Of a stretch of 14,695 bases of DNA, positions 7,041-13,953 are shown piece after piece. The notes under the pieces were generated by a model, which saw only the letters and a program-made list of their open reading frames with translations, was not told the origin of the DNA and ran no database searches. Origin of the DNA: an uncultured Eubacteriales bacterium (lineage in GTDB: Bacteria; Bacillota; Clostridia; Oscillospirales; Oscillospiraceae); assembly GCA_900544945.1 (NCBI GenBank), contig UQXG01000045.1:1-14695 (forward strand), given 5' to 3'. Position 1 is the first letter of the stretch. Every line of letters starts with the position of its first letter. Made by a program: the position numbers and the translations under genes.

Positions 7041-7070
7041 TTATAACAAAGGTTAAATTCTAAAGTCAAT
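7041..7070 (-). promoter_or_regulatory. Sigma-A promoter for the regulator-eda-kdgK operon
   Basis: On the minus strand, TTGACT (7065-7070) and a perfect TATAAT (7041-7046) are separated by 18 bases. Transcription should start near 7034, giving a leader of about 65 bases before the regulator ATG. This is the strongest consensus promoter in the window. Confidence 0.8.
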
Positions 7071-7151
7071 AGGAATTCCGCAAATCCCGCCCCGGCGAGC
7101 GTTTTTTGTGAAATGTGCTTAATGTGTACCGATTTCGTATTGTACGACATG

Positions 7152-7179
7152 CCGAATTTTCGGAAATCGATGGATTTCC
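7152..7179. promoter_or_regulatory. Overlapping palindromes in the divergent control region
   Basis: Two inverted repeats share bases. CCGAA-TT-TTCGG covers 7152-7163, and GGAAATC (7162-7168) with GATTTCC (7173-7179) surrounds GATG. They lie between the two divergent promoters, immediately upstream of the plus-strand -35 candidate at 7182, so they are placed well for an operator. No regulator can be assigned from sequence alone. Confidence 0.45.
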
Positions 7180-7181
7180 TG

Positions 7182-7210
7182 TTGCACATCCATTCACAGT
7201 ATGTTAAAGT
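7182..7210 (+). promoter_or_regulatory. Candidate promoter for the permease operon
   Basis: TTGCAC (7182-7187) and TAAAGT (7205-7210) are separated by exactly 17 bases. The -10 matches four of six consensus positions. If used, it leaves a leader of roughly 260 bases before the permease ATG, and that leader holds several hairpins. Confidence 0.45.
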
Positions 7211-7249
7211 AATTCCAACGAAATACACAAACATCAGGAGGGCCTTTTC

Positions 7250-7383
7250 GGGTTTTTGGTCAAACCCACAGTCTCCGCCTGACATGGGTCGGTATTTCAC
7301 GGTATGTTTATCGGTCACGGGGTTTCGTGCTACGAAACCGATAAACATAAGGTAAGGCGAATCGGGTGTTCCCGCACCCGGTT
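7250..7383 (+). promoter_or_regulatory. Structured 5' leader of the permease operon
   Basis: No gene fits here. Three secondary structures can be seen on the plus strand. GGGTTT (7250-7255) pairs with AAACCC (7262-7267). ATGTTTATCGGT (7304-7315) pairs with ACCGATAAACAT (7337-7348), 12 perfect pairs, while GGTTTCGT (7321-7328) can pair with ACGAAACC (7332-7339) and competes for bases 7337-7339. AATCGGGTG (7360-7368) pairs with CACCCGGTT (7375-7383) with one wobble. The middle structure can also form one 17-bp helix with an 8-base bulge on the 5' side. It could be an RNA attenuator or riboswitch, or a DNA operator. I could not match it to a known riboswitch class. Confidence 0.5.
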
Positions 7384-7479
7384 CCAAGGGAAAGGAGAAA
7401 GGGGAAGCATTCGGGATATTCATCGAGTCAGACAAACGGCAAAATCTCTTTGAAATTTTGAAAGGGAGGACAACTTCTT

Positions 7480-8772
7480 ATGCAAACCATCCTCGGCATT
7501 ATTCTTCTGATTACCTTCCTGGCATTCATCTACTATGCTGCCCGGGGCGGCAACCTGATGCTGGGTCTGTTCGTTATGGCACTTCTGTGGTCCGGAATCG
7601 GCGTCCTGGGCGGAACCGTTACCTGGACGGACATTAACACCACCATTTTTGACGGCGGCCCCACCGGCTTCGGCCCCACCGCCGTGTACATCATCTTCGG
7701 CTCCTGGTTCGGCCGCATCCTGGTGGAGACCGGCATCGCCGGCACCATCATCCGCAATGCCGTTGAGCTGGGCGGCGACAAGCCCGGCCTGACCTGCATC
7801 CTGCTGAACCTGGTCACCGCGCTGATCTTCACCACCTCCTACGGCCCCGGCGCCGTGGTCGCCATCGGCGTTATCGTGTTCCCCATCATGCTGTCCCTGG
7901 GCATTCCCAAGCCCCTGGCTGCCGGCTCCTTCTGCATGTCCGTCGGCTGCGGTCTGTACTTCAACCAGTCCCTGCTGAACCAGGCTGCCGGCGCCATGGC
8001 CATCGGTGAGGAGAAGTACGCCATCGGCAGCGAGTGGTACGCCTTCGCCGCCGTGGCCTTCGCCATCCACTTCCTGAGCATCGTCATCATGGTCATGCTG
8101 AACATGAAGAAGAACAAGGCTCACGCCTGGGCCGCCGCTTCCGTGGACACCGGCAAGAACGTGCCCGCCATCGCCATGCTGACCCCCATCCTGCCCGTGC
8201 TGCTGGCCATCGTGCTGAAGGTCAGCATGATCCCCGGCATCCTGCTGGCGGTTATCTTCGCTCTCGTTACCACCGGCAACTGCAAGAGCTGGTCCAAGAT
8301 CGCTGACCTGGTGCAGAAGACCTTCCACGACGGCGTGTCCGACGTGGGTCTGGTTCTGGGCTTCCTGATGTTCCTGCAGATGTTCTGCAAGTCCGCCGGT
8401 ATGATCAAGGGCCTGCTGGCTCCCATCCTGGCTCCCATCCTGCCCAACAGCATGTTCCTGATGTTCCTGCTGTTCGGCCTGTTCTCCGTCCTGGCTATGT
8501 ACCGTGGTCCTCTGACCATCTGGGGCGCCGGCATGGCTCTGTTTGTCATCGTGGCCGAAGCCACCGGCTGGCCTCTGGCAGTGCTGTACCCCCTGTTCTA
8601 CATCCCCTGCTGCACCATCAACACCAACATCTGCCCCACCCAGTCCTGGAACATGTGGGCCATCGGCTACACCCAGGTCAGCGTGAAGGACTTCATGAAG
8701 ACCACTCTGCCCTTCGGCCTGATCTGCGCCTTCATCCTGGAGATGGTCGCCTACGTCATGTTCGCGATGTAA
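7480..8772 (+). CDS. GntP/IT-superfamily-like organic acid permease
   Basis: A 430-residue integral membrane protein with about twelve hydrophobic segments, near residues 3-20, 25-44, 64-84, 105-138 (two), 147-160, 185-208, 228-264 (two), 285-303, 310-340, 345-380 and 408-428. Length, glycine-rich helix breaks and the region around VETGIAGTIIRNAVELGGDK (82-101) recall gluconate/organic acid:H+ or Na+ symporters of the GntP / ion-transporter superfamily. It should import an anionic sugar acid or carboxylate; the substrate is not readable. GGGAGG lies 10 bases before the ATG. It is first in the plus-strand cluster, divergent from the regulator-KDG genes. Codons are strongly C-ended (CTG, ATC, GGC), as in highly expressed genes. 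The family label is less certain than the transporter role. Confidence 0.72.
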   Translation: MQTILGIILLITFLAFIYYAARGGNLMLGLFVMALLWSGIGVLGGTVTWTDINTTIFDGGPTGFGPTAVYIIFGSWFGRILVETGIAGTIIRNAVELGGDKPGLTCILLNLVTALIFTTSYGPGAVVAIGVIVFPIMLSLGIPKPLAAGSFCMSVGCGLYFNQSLLNQAAGAMAIGEEKYAIGSEWYAFAAVAFAIHFLSIVIMVMLNMKKNKAHAWAAASVDTGKNVPAIAMLTPILPVLLAIVLKVSMIPGILLAVIFALVTTGNCKSWSKIADLVQKTFHDGVSDVGLVLGFLMFLQMFCKSAGMIKGLLAPILAPILPNSMFLMFLLFGLFSVLAMYRGPLTIWGAGMALFVIVAEATGWPLAVLYPLFYIPCCTINTNICPTQSWNMWAIGYTQVSVKDFMKTTLPFGLICAFILEMVAYVMFAM

Positions 8773-8810
8773 AATGCCTTTTTCTGACTGACAATATTCT
8801 TATACTCCCC

Positions 8811-8840
8811 GCCTGTAGGAAGCGACCGCTTCCTACAGGC
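8811..8840 (+). terminator. Hairpin downstream of the permease gene
   Basis: A perfect 13-bp stem, GCCTGTAGGAAGC (8811-8823) with GCTTCCTACAGGC (8828-8840), with the four-base loop GACC. It lies 38 bases after the permease stop. There is no T tract on either strand, so it may act as a weak or partial terminator, or as an mRNA-stabilising processing hairpin that sets permease and downstream expression apart. Confidence 0.5.
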
Positions 8841-8880
8841 TCCTATCCTGCCTGAGCCTTTCCCATGAACTTGAAAATTT

Positions 8881-8923
8881 ACGGTGAAATCACCGTTTGA
8901 CTTCCATAAACAAAAATTAAAAT
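8881..8923 (+). promoter_or_regulatory. Internal promoter with abutting 16-bp palindrome
   Basis: ACGGTGA-AA-TCACCGT (8881-8896) is a perfect 7-2-7 palindrome. It directly touches a TTGACT -35 (8897-8902), which is followed 15 bases later by TAAAAT (8918-8923). The spacing is a little short. Transcription would start near 8930, about 27 bases before the HyuA-like start. The palindrome is well placed as an operator or activator site. Confidence 0.5.
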
Positions 8924-8956
8924 AGAAACTTGTCATTTATTTTAGGAGGAACATCC

Positions 8957-11089
8957 ATGAGCAATCATCGCAAGGTTCGCGTCGGCATTGACGTTGGCGG
9001 CACCCACACCAAGGCCGTGGCCCTGGACAATGAGACCAATGAGATCGTCGGCGAGTCCATCGTCATGACCAGTCACGACGACGAGCTGGGTGTCGCCGCG
9101 GGCGTCATCAAGTGCTTCCAGAACTGCCTGAGCGAGAACGGCATCGCTCCCGAGGACGTGGTCTTCATCGCCCACTCCACCACCCAGGCTACCAATGCCC
9201 TGATCGAGGGTGACGTGGCCAAGGTGGGCATTCTGGCCATGGGCGGCGGCGGCATCAGCGGTATGCTCGCCAAGAGCCAGTCCAAGGTGGGCGACATTCT
9301 GCTCGACAGCGGCCGCTATATCCACACCACCCACACTTACCTGAAGAGCAAGCAGGTCAATGAGGAAACCGTCCGGGAGCACGTCCAGAAGCTGGTGGAC
9401 GACGGGGCTACCGTCATCGCCGCCTCCGAGGCCTTCGGCGTGGACTCCATCGAGCACGAAATGCTGGTGAAGGCCGAGGCCGACCGCCGGGGGCTCATGG
9501 CCTCCGTTGCCTCCGATATTTCCAAGCTCTACGGCCTGACCCGCCGGACCCGCACCGCCGCCATCAACGGCTCCATTCTGCCCAAGATGATGAACACCGC
9601 CAACTGCACCGAAAGTGCCGTCCGCTCCGCGGGCGTGGACGTGCCTCTGATGATCATGCGCGGCGACGGCGGCGTTATGGATATCAACGAAATGAAGAAG
9701 CGTCCCGTGCTGACCATGCTCTCCGGCCCCGCCGCTTCCGTCATGGGCGCTCTGATGTACCTGCGTGCCTCCAACGGCATCTACTTTGAGGTGGGCGGCA
9801 CCACCACCAACATCGGCGTCATCAAGAACGGCCGTCCCGGCGTGGAGTACGCCTCCGTGGGCGGTCACGACACCTACGTCAACTCCCTGGACGTGAAGGT
9901 TCAGGGCGTAGCCGGCGGCTCCATGGTTCGTGCCGGCAACAAGCAGATTCTGGACGTTGGTCCCCGCTCCGCTCACATCGCGGGTCTGGGCTACGCCGTT
10001 TACACCCCTCCGGAGGAGATTGAGGAGCCGGAGCTGGAGTTCTTCTCCCCCAAGGAGGGCGACCCCGCCGACTACGTCCGCATCAAGCTCAAGAGCGGCA
10101 AGCGGGTGACCATCACCAACTCCTGCGCCGCCAACGTGCTGGGCTACGTCAAGGAAGGCGACTACTCCCGGGGCTACGTGGAGTCCGCCCGGAAGTGCAT
10201 CCAGCCTCTGGCCGACTATGTGGGCGTGTCCGTGGAGGAGTGCTGCCGTCAGATCCTGCACAAGGCCTACGAGCACATCGAGCCCATCATCCTGAAGTTC
10301 GCCGAGAAGTATAAGATCGACCGGGATCAGATCGACCTGGTTGGCTGCGGCGGCGGCGCCAGCGCGCTGCTTCCCTACTCCGCCGAGCAGCTGAACATGC
10401 GCTACTCCCTGGCCAAGCACGCCGAGGTCATTTCCTCCATCGGTGTGGCGCTGGCCATGATCCGGGACGTGGTGGAGCGTGTCATCCCCAACCCCACCAC
10501 CGAGGACATCCGTCAGATCAAGAAGGAAGCCAAGGAAATGGCCATCAAGAACGGTGCCGTGCCCGATACCATCGAGGTGCAGATCGAGATCGACAACCAG
10601 ACCTCCAAGGTCACCGCCATTGCCATGGGCTCCAACGAGGTGCAGGCCACCGATCTGAAGCTGCGCTGCGACATCCACGAGGCCCGGGTTTTGGCCGCCA
10701 ACTCCATGCGCTGCGAGGAGAAGGACGTGGAGGATCTGGTGTCCAACGACGTGTTCTACATCTTCGGCCACCAGAACGGCGAGAAGCACAATGTGCGCAT
10801 CGTTGACCACCGGGGCTTCGTGAAGGCTCAGTGCGGCGATGCCATCGCGGAAAGCTGCCTGGCCAAGGACTGGGAGAAGGTCGTCACCGAAATGTGGGAG
10901 AAGACCCTGTATTACAAGAACGAAATGGCCAGAACCCCCGATTTCTTCCTGTGCATCGGCGGCAAGGTGCTGGACTTCACCAGCTCTCTGAACCTGGAGC
11001 AGCTGATGATGGTCATGCGCTCCGAGTTCCTGGAGGCTGACCCCGACGAGGGCATCCTGCTGGTTGCCTCCCGGACGGAAATCCTGTAA
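8957..11089 (+). CDS. HyuA-family (hydantoinase/oxoprolinase A) ASKHA ATPase, divergent
   Basis: A 710-residue cytoplasmic protein of the hydantoinase A / 5-oxoprolinase / acetone carboxylase alpha family, whose members use ATP to activate amides, lactams or ketones. Visible signatures are the phosphate-1 loop GIDVGGTHTK (10-19), HSTTQATNALIEG (73-85), RGDGGVM (235-241), SGPAA (256-260), FEVGGTTTN (277-285) and GCGGGASALL (463-472). Two motifs differ from the usual pattern: the second nucleotide loop, normally FDxGGTSTD, has Glu for the first Asp and Asn for the last, and the usual GGAGPLHA is GGGASALLP. No HyuB subunit follows, so the substrate is unknown. The start at 8957 is chosen because AGGAGG (8945-8950) precedes it; an upstream TTG at 8930 lacks an RBS. 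The stop overlaps the next ATG (TAATG). Confidence 0.82.
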   Translation: MSNHRKVRVGIDVGGTHTKAVALDNETNEIVGESIVMTSHDDELGVAAGVIKCFQNCLSENGIAPEDVVFIAHSTTQATNALIEGDVAKVGILAMGGGGISGMLAKSQSKVGDILLDSGRYIHTTHTYLKSKQVNEETVREHVQKLVDDGATVIAASEAFGVDSIEHEMLVKAEADRRGLMASVASDISKLYGLTRRTRTAAINGSILPKMMNTANCTESAVRSAGVDVPLMIMRGDGGVMDINEMKKRPVLTMLSGPAASVMGALMYLRASNGIYFEVGGTTTNIGVIKNGRPGVEYASVGGHDTYVNSLDVKVQGVAGGSMVRAGNKQILDVGPRSAHIAGLGYAVYTPPEEIEEPELEFFSPKEGDPADYVRIKLKSGKRVTITNSCAANVLGYVKEGDYSRGYVESARKCIQPLADYVGVSVEECCRQILHKAYEHIEPIILKFAEKYKIDRDQIDLVGCGGGASALLPYSAEQLNMRYSLAKHAEVISSIGVALAMIRDVVERVIPNPTTEDIRQIKKEAKEMAIKNGAVPDTIEVQIEIDNQTSKVTAIAMGSNEVQATDLKLRCDIHEARVLAANSMRCEEKDVEDLVSNDVFYIFGHQNGEKHNVRIVDHRGFVKAQCGDAIAESCLAKDWEKVVTEMWEKTLYYKNEMARTPDFFLCIGGKVLDFTSSLNLEQLMMVMRSEFLEADPDEGILLVASRTEIL

Positions 11090-11754
11090 TGATCGCCGAT
11101 TGGTGCCGGGAATTAGCCAGCTTTCCGGAGTCTGTCTGGATTGCCTACGCCCATTCCCGGGAGCCTTTGCGAAGGCTCGTCACATCCGAAGATTACGCCA
11201 ACCATTTCCACGCCGCTTCCTTCTGCGGCGTGGAAATGGCACGGCAGGTTCGCGGAGATTGGGGCGATATCTCCTGCCGGGAGCTGGCGGAGAAGCTGAA
11301 CGTAAAGCTGGAGTGGCCGGCCATGCCCGAAGGAAACGGCCTTGTGACCTTTGCCTGCTATTTTGAGCCCGACCGGATTCAGGTCTACACGGACAACGCC
11401 GCCGCTACCCGCTCCCTGATTCAGGAAAGCGGCGGCGTGGAATTTCTGGGCGACGTGGACATTTGCGAAATGCTCCTTGCCCATGAGCTGTGCCATGTGC
11501 TCCAGCACCGGCAGCCGGAGCTGTACACCAATCGCAAGCACATCCGGCTCCAGAAAATCGGCCCCTGGGAGCGGCGAAGCCGACTGGTGTCCCTGGAAGA
11601 AGTGGCCGCCATGGCCTTCGCCCGGGAAATGCTGCGCCTTTCCCACAGCCCCTATGTGTACGATGTGCTGATGCTGCTGCCTCAGGCCACCCCGGAGGCT
11701 CAGCGGCTCTTTACCCAACTCCGGCAGTTTGCCGAGGAGGAAGCCCATGAGTAA
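11089..11754 (+). CDS. Small HExxH zinc metallopeptidase-like protein
   Basis: A 221-residue protein without signal peptide or membrane segment, so probably cytoplasmic. The only strong signature is LLAHELCHVLQHR (129-141), a zinc-binding HExxH motif with His132, Glu133 and His136. Downstream, SLEEVAAMAFARE (168-180) gives an acidic third ligand candidate (Glu170 or Glu171) followed by AxxFA, as in gluzincins of the ImmA/IrrE and related families. There is no helix-turn-helix, so it is not an IrrE-type regulator fusion. The substrate is unknown. Its ATG shares one base with the stop of the HyuA-like gene, and its last 8 bases overlap the following gene, so it is translationally coupled on both sides. 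Why a metallopeptidase should be built into a catabolic operon is not clear; processing or turnover of a pathway protein is a guess. Confidence 0.65.
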   Translation: MIADWCRELASFPESVWIAYAHSREPLRRLVTSEDYANHFHAASFCGVEMARQVRGDWGDISCRELAEKLNVKLEWPAMPEGNGLVTFACYFEPDRIQVYTDNAAATRSLIQESGGVEFLGDVDICEMLLAHELCHVLQHRQPELYTNRKHIRLQKIGPWERRSRLVSLEEVAAMAFAREMLRLSHSPYVYDVLMLLPQATPEAQRLFTQLRQFAEEEAHE

Positions 11755-12310
11755 TTGGATGTTATTTCTGTCCCTGGCGGCAGGGGCGGTACTGCTGGCC
11801 GCCGCCATCGGCGTAATCGTCAAAAAGCACTGCCGGGACACCGGACTGCTCTGCGTCCGGGAAACCTGGGTCACCGCCCTGCTTGGGGCTATGCTCATCG
11901 CTCTGGGCTTTGCCTTTCCGGTGATGAAGCTGATGGATAACACCCTGGCAGGCACCGGCAGCCAGTCCCAGTGGATCGTAGCGGCGTTCAGCCTGCTGTG
12001 CCACCTGATGGGAGATTTTACCCTGCTGTTTACCTTTGTCAAGTGCACCGTCCTGTTTGACGACCGGATGGTAGCCTATTCCCCCTTCGGCAATCAGGCA
12101 ACCATTTCCTGGGAGAATATCGTGGAGGTCAAGCGGCCGGTTACCGGCTCCGCCTTCATCCTGACGGACAGCAAGGGCACCACCATCCGGGTAGGCGGCG
12201 ACAGCAAGGCATCCCGGGAATTTGCCCAGTTCGCCCAGTCCAAGGTCAAAAGCGTCTCTGGCGCGGCACTGCTCCATCAGGTGGAGCATCGTCTGGGCGG
12301 CGGACGGTAA
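11747..12310 (+). CDS. Small membrane protein with cytoplasmic PH-like tail
   Basis: A 187-residue protein with three hydrophobic helices (about residues 4-25, 41-61 and 76-99). A soluble C-terminal part of about 85 residues follows, reading TVLFDDRMVAYSPFG, ISWENIVEVKRP, FILTDSKGTTIRVGG. The alternating beta pattern, with an initial D-R-hydrophobic strand and a W-N-I turn, resembles bacterial PH-like domains found after membrane anchors; this is pattern recognition only. The function is unknown. The start at 11747 was chosen over an in-frame upstream ATG at 11729 because GAGGAGG (11734-11740) sits 6 bases before it and the start then forms the overlap ATGAGTAA with the metallopeptidase stop. 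It may anchor or sense for its coupled upstream partner. Confidence 0.65.
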   Translation: MSNWMLFLSLAAGAVLLAAAIGVIVKKHCRDTGLLCVRETWVTALLGAMLIALGFAFPVMKLMDNTLAGTGSQSQWIVAAFSLLCHLMGDFTLLFTFVKCTVLFDDRMVAYSPFGNQATISWENIVEVKRPVTGSAFILTDSKGTTIRVGGDSKASREFAQFAQSKVKSVSGAALLHQVEHRLGGGR

Positions 12311-12325
12311 GAAAGAAGGATTTTT

Positions 12326-13030
12326 ATGGCATCCTGGAAGAATAACGAAGAATTCTTTGCCCTGATTCGGGAAAAGCTCTACACGCCCGTGGTGGGCGAT
12401 ATTCTCGATCAGATGGGCTACACCCATCAGTTCCTGCCTGCGGCCATCCGGCCTCTGACGGCTCTGGTGCCCCCCAATCTGGTTGGCACTTTTGAGAACG
12501 ACAAGCGAAACAAATTGGTGGGCTGGGCCTGTACCATTCTGGAAAACGACATTTACGCTCCGGCGAAGAAGCCCTTCGGCTATCTGACCGAGTCTCTGGA
12601 TCAGCTTCGGCCGGGGGAGGTTTATGTGGCCACCGGCGCCCATAACAGCGCCCTGTGGGGGGAGCTGCTCACCGCCACTTCCCGTACCAAGGGAGCCGTA
12701 GGCGCGGTGCTTGACGGCTGCACCCGGGATACGCCCCAGGTTCTGGAGCAGAATTTCCCGGTGTTCTGCACCGGCTGCTGGGCTCAGGATTCCTCCGTGC
12801 GCACCTACGTCTGCGACTACCGCTGCACCATCGAGATCGGCCAGGTCACCATCCATGACGGCGATCTGATTTTCGGCGATGTGGACGGCGTGCTGGTGGT
12901 GCCCAAGGAAATCGTGGAGCCCGTCATGGAAAAAGCACTGGAAAAGGCCGCCGGAGAAAAGCTGGTGCGCCAGGCCATCGAAGGCGGCATGAGCGCCACC
13001 GACGCCTTCGCCAAGTTCGGAATTCTGTAA
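12326..13030 (+). CDS. RraA / HMG-CHA aldolase-like protein, paralogue 1
   Basis: A 234-residue protein of the RraA-like fold, which includes the pyruvate-releasing class II 4-hydroxy-4-methyl-2-oxoglutarate / 4-carboxy-4-hydroxy-2-oxoadipate aldolases and the RNase E inhibitor RraA. Visible features are WGELL (111-115), VLDGCTRDTPQ (128-138) with the Arg134-Asp135 pair that binds substrate and metal in the aldolases, and GDLIFGDVDGVLVVP (179-193). The acidic residue expected three places after the Asp is Gln138 here, unlike paralogue 2. The RNase E inhibitor role is unlikely given the operon and the retained Arg-Asp pair. The RBS AGAAGGA lies about 6 bases before the ATG. It starts 15 bases after the membrane protein. 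The longer N-terminal half (FENDKRNKLVGWACTILEND) sets it apart from paralogue 2. Substrate not known. Confidence 0.8.
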   Translation: MASWKNNEEFFALIREKLYTPVVGDILDQMGYTHQFLPAAIRPLTALVPPNLVGTFENDKRNKLVGWACTILENDIYAPAKKPFGYLTESLDQLRPGEVYVATGAHNSALWGELLTATSRTKGAVGAVLDGCTRDTPQVLEQNFPVFCTGCWAQDSSVRTYVCDYRCTIEIGQVTIHDGDLIFGDVDGVLVVPKEIVEPVMEKALEKAAGEKLVRQAIEGGMSATDAFAKFGIL

Positions 13031-13170
13031 GAAAGCTCTGCGGCAATCCCCGAGACCGTGGAAATCCTCCCATCTCGCGCCTTGCGTCAAAGCTTCCCGA
13101 ATTCAAAAATAGGAAGGCCCGAGGCCCTTTTGGCAGCGGCTTCCGGGTATTCAAAAGGAGAAGTGGACTT
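13031..13170. repeat. Intergenic spacer between the RraA paralogues with short direct repeat
   Basis: 140 bases without a gene. CTTCCCGAATTCAAAA (13093-13108) recurs imperfectly as CTTCCGGGTATTCAAAA (13140-13156), the second copy running into the RBS AAGGAG of paralogue 2. The segment also holds GGCAATCCCC (13047-13056), similar to one edge of the REP-like repeats, so a decayed copy is possible. No convincing terminator or promoter is seen. Confidence 0.35.
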
Positions 13171-13821
13171 ATGAAATACGATCTGAACGAAATCAAGAGC
13201 AAGCTGTACTGCGGAATTCTCTCCGACGTGCTGGACGGTATGGGCTACCGGAACCAGGCATTGGGCGGTGGAATCCACGGTCTGACCGACGACACGGTGA
13301 TCTTCGGACCGGCCTTCACCAGCATCGGCACGCAGGTTTACTCCATGCCGGAGAACCCCCTGATTGCCCAGACCCGGGTGGTTGACCAGCTGGGCAAGGG
13401 CGAGATCTACGTCCTGGTGACCCGGGGCGAGTACAACTGCGCCGTCTTCGGCGAGCTGTTCGCCACCGCCGTCCGCCAGCGGGGCGGCGCCGGTGTGCTG
13501 CTGGATGCCTATGCCCGGGATGTCCGGGAGCTGAAGCAGATGGATTTCCCCCTGTTCTACCGGGGACGGAATCCCAGAACCTCCAAGGGCCGCTGCGAGA
13601 TCAACGAGTGCCAGATTCCCGTGGTGATGGACGGCGTGACCATCCATCCCGGCGACTATATCTTCGGCGATATCGACGGCGTTGTCATCATCCCCAAGGA
13701 TCTCATCGATGAGGTTCTTGACCGGGCCCTGGCTCTCATCAAGGACGAGGATCGGGTTCGGGAGAACCTGCTCCGGGGCGATTCCCTGGAGAAGGTCTAT
13801 ACCGAGGTCGGCGCAATCTGA
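13171..13821 (+). CDS. RraA / HMG-CHA aldolase-like protein, paralogue 2
   Basis: A 216-residue RraA-fold protein, a second member of the family in the same operon. Signatures are FGELFATA (93-100), LLDAYARDVRE (110-120) with Arg116, Asp117 and Glu120 (the RDxxE arrangement of the divalent-metal HMG/CHA aldolases), and GDYIFGDIDGVVIIP (161-175). Retention of the full acidic motif makes this the better candidate for a true class II aldolase that splits a 4-hydroxy-2-oxo acid to pyruvate, or decarboxylates oxaloacetate, in the cytoplasm. Identity to paralogue 1 is concentrated in the motifs, so this is an old duplication or separate recruitment. AAGGAG lies 10 bases before the ATG. A terminator follows 31 bases after the stop, making this the last gene of the cluster. 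Confidence 0.83.
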   Translation: MKYDLNEIKSKLYCGILSDVLDGMGYRNQALGGGIHGLTDDTVIFGPAFTSIGTQVYSMPENPLIAQTRVVDQLGKGEIYVLVTRGEYNCAVFGELFATAVRQRGGAGVLLDAYARDVRELKQMDFPLFYRGRNPRTSKGRCEINECQIPVVMDGVTIHPGDYIFGDIDGVVIIPKDLIDEVLDRALALIKDEDRVRENLLRGDSLEKVYTEVGAI

Positions 13822-13852
13822 TAACTTCCTTACATTTACCCCCTTTGCGAAA

Positions 13853-13880
13853 GCAGGTGTCCCCTTGGACACCTGCTTTT
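13853..13880 (+). terminator. Intrinsic terminator of the permease-RraA cluster
   Basis: A perfect 10-bp stem, GCAGGTGTCC (13853-13862) with GGACACCTGC (13867-13876), loop CCTT, followed by TTTTGCGC. It starts 31 bases after the last stop of the cluster and is the clearest plus-strand terminator in the window. Confidence 0.85.
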
Positions 13881-13897
13881 GCGCTAAAGTAGCCCAA

Positions 13898-13937
13898 ACG
13901 GCAAGGATGTCGTCCGAAAGGATGACATCCTTGCCGT
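13898..13937. terminator. Long GAAA-capped hairpin, probable back-up terminator
   Basis: An 18-bp stem with one G-T wobble: ACGGCAAGGATGTC (13898-13911) pairs with GACATCCTTGCCGT (13924-13937), extended inward to a GAAA tetraloop (13916-13919). It is followed by TATTTAC on the plus strand and TTTGGG on the minus strand. It probably backs up the terminator 20 bases before it and could also stop minus-strand transcription. Confidence 0.6.
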
Positions 13938-13953
13938 TATTTACAACTATTGA

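Noticed and set aside
8930..8956. Upstream TTG start for the HyuA-like protein
   Set aside because: It has no ribosome binding site and lies at the predicted transcription start. The ATG at 8957 has AGGAGG at good spacing and starts just before the conserved GIDVGGT loop.
8942..10810. 622-codon minus-strand open frame opposite the HyuA-like gene
   Set aside because: Its translation is rich in Gly, Val, Leu, His and Asp with no motif, and the sense strand has clear ASKHA signatures and an RBS.
11762..13090. 442-codon minus-strand open frame opposite the membrane protein and RraA paralogue 1
   Set aside because: It is antisense to two coupled genes with RBSs and has no recognisable domain.
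12326..13821. RraA paralogues as RNase E inhibitors
   Set aside because: Both keep the Arg-Asp pair of the aldolases and sit in a catabolic operon; Clostridia generally rely on RNase Y/J, with RNase E/G-type enzymes less central.
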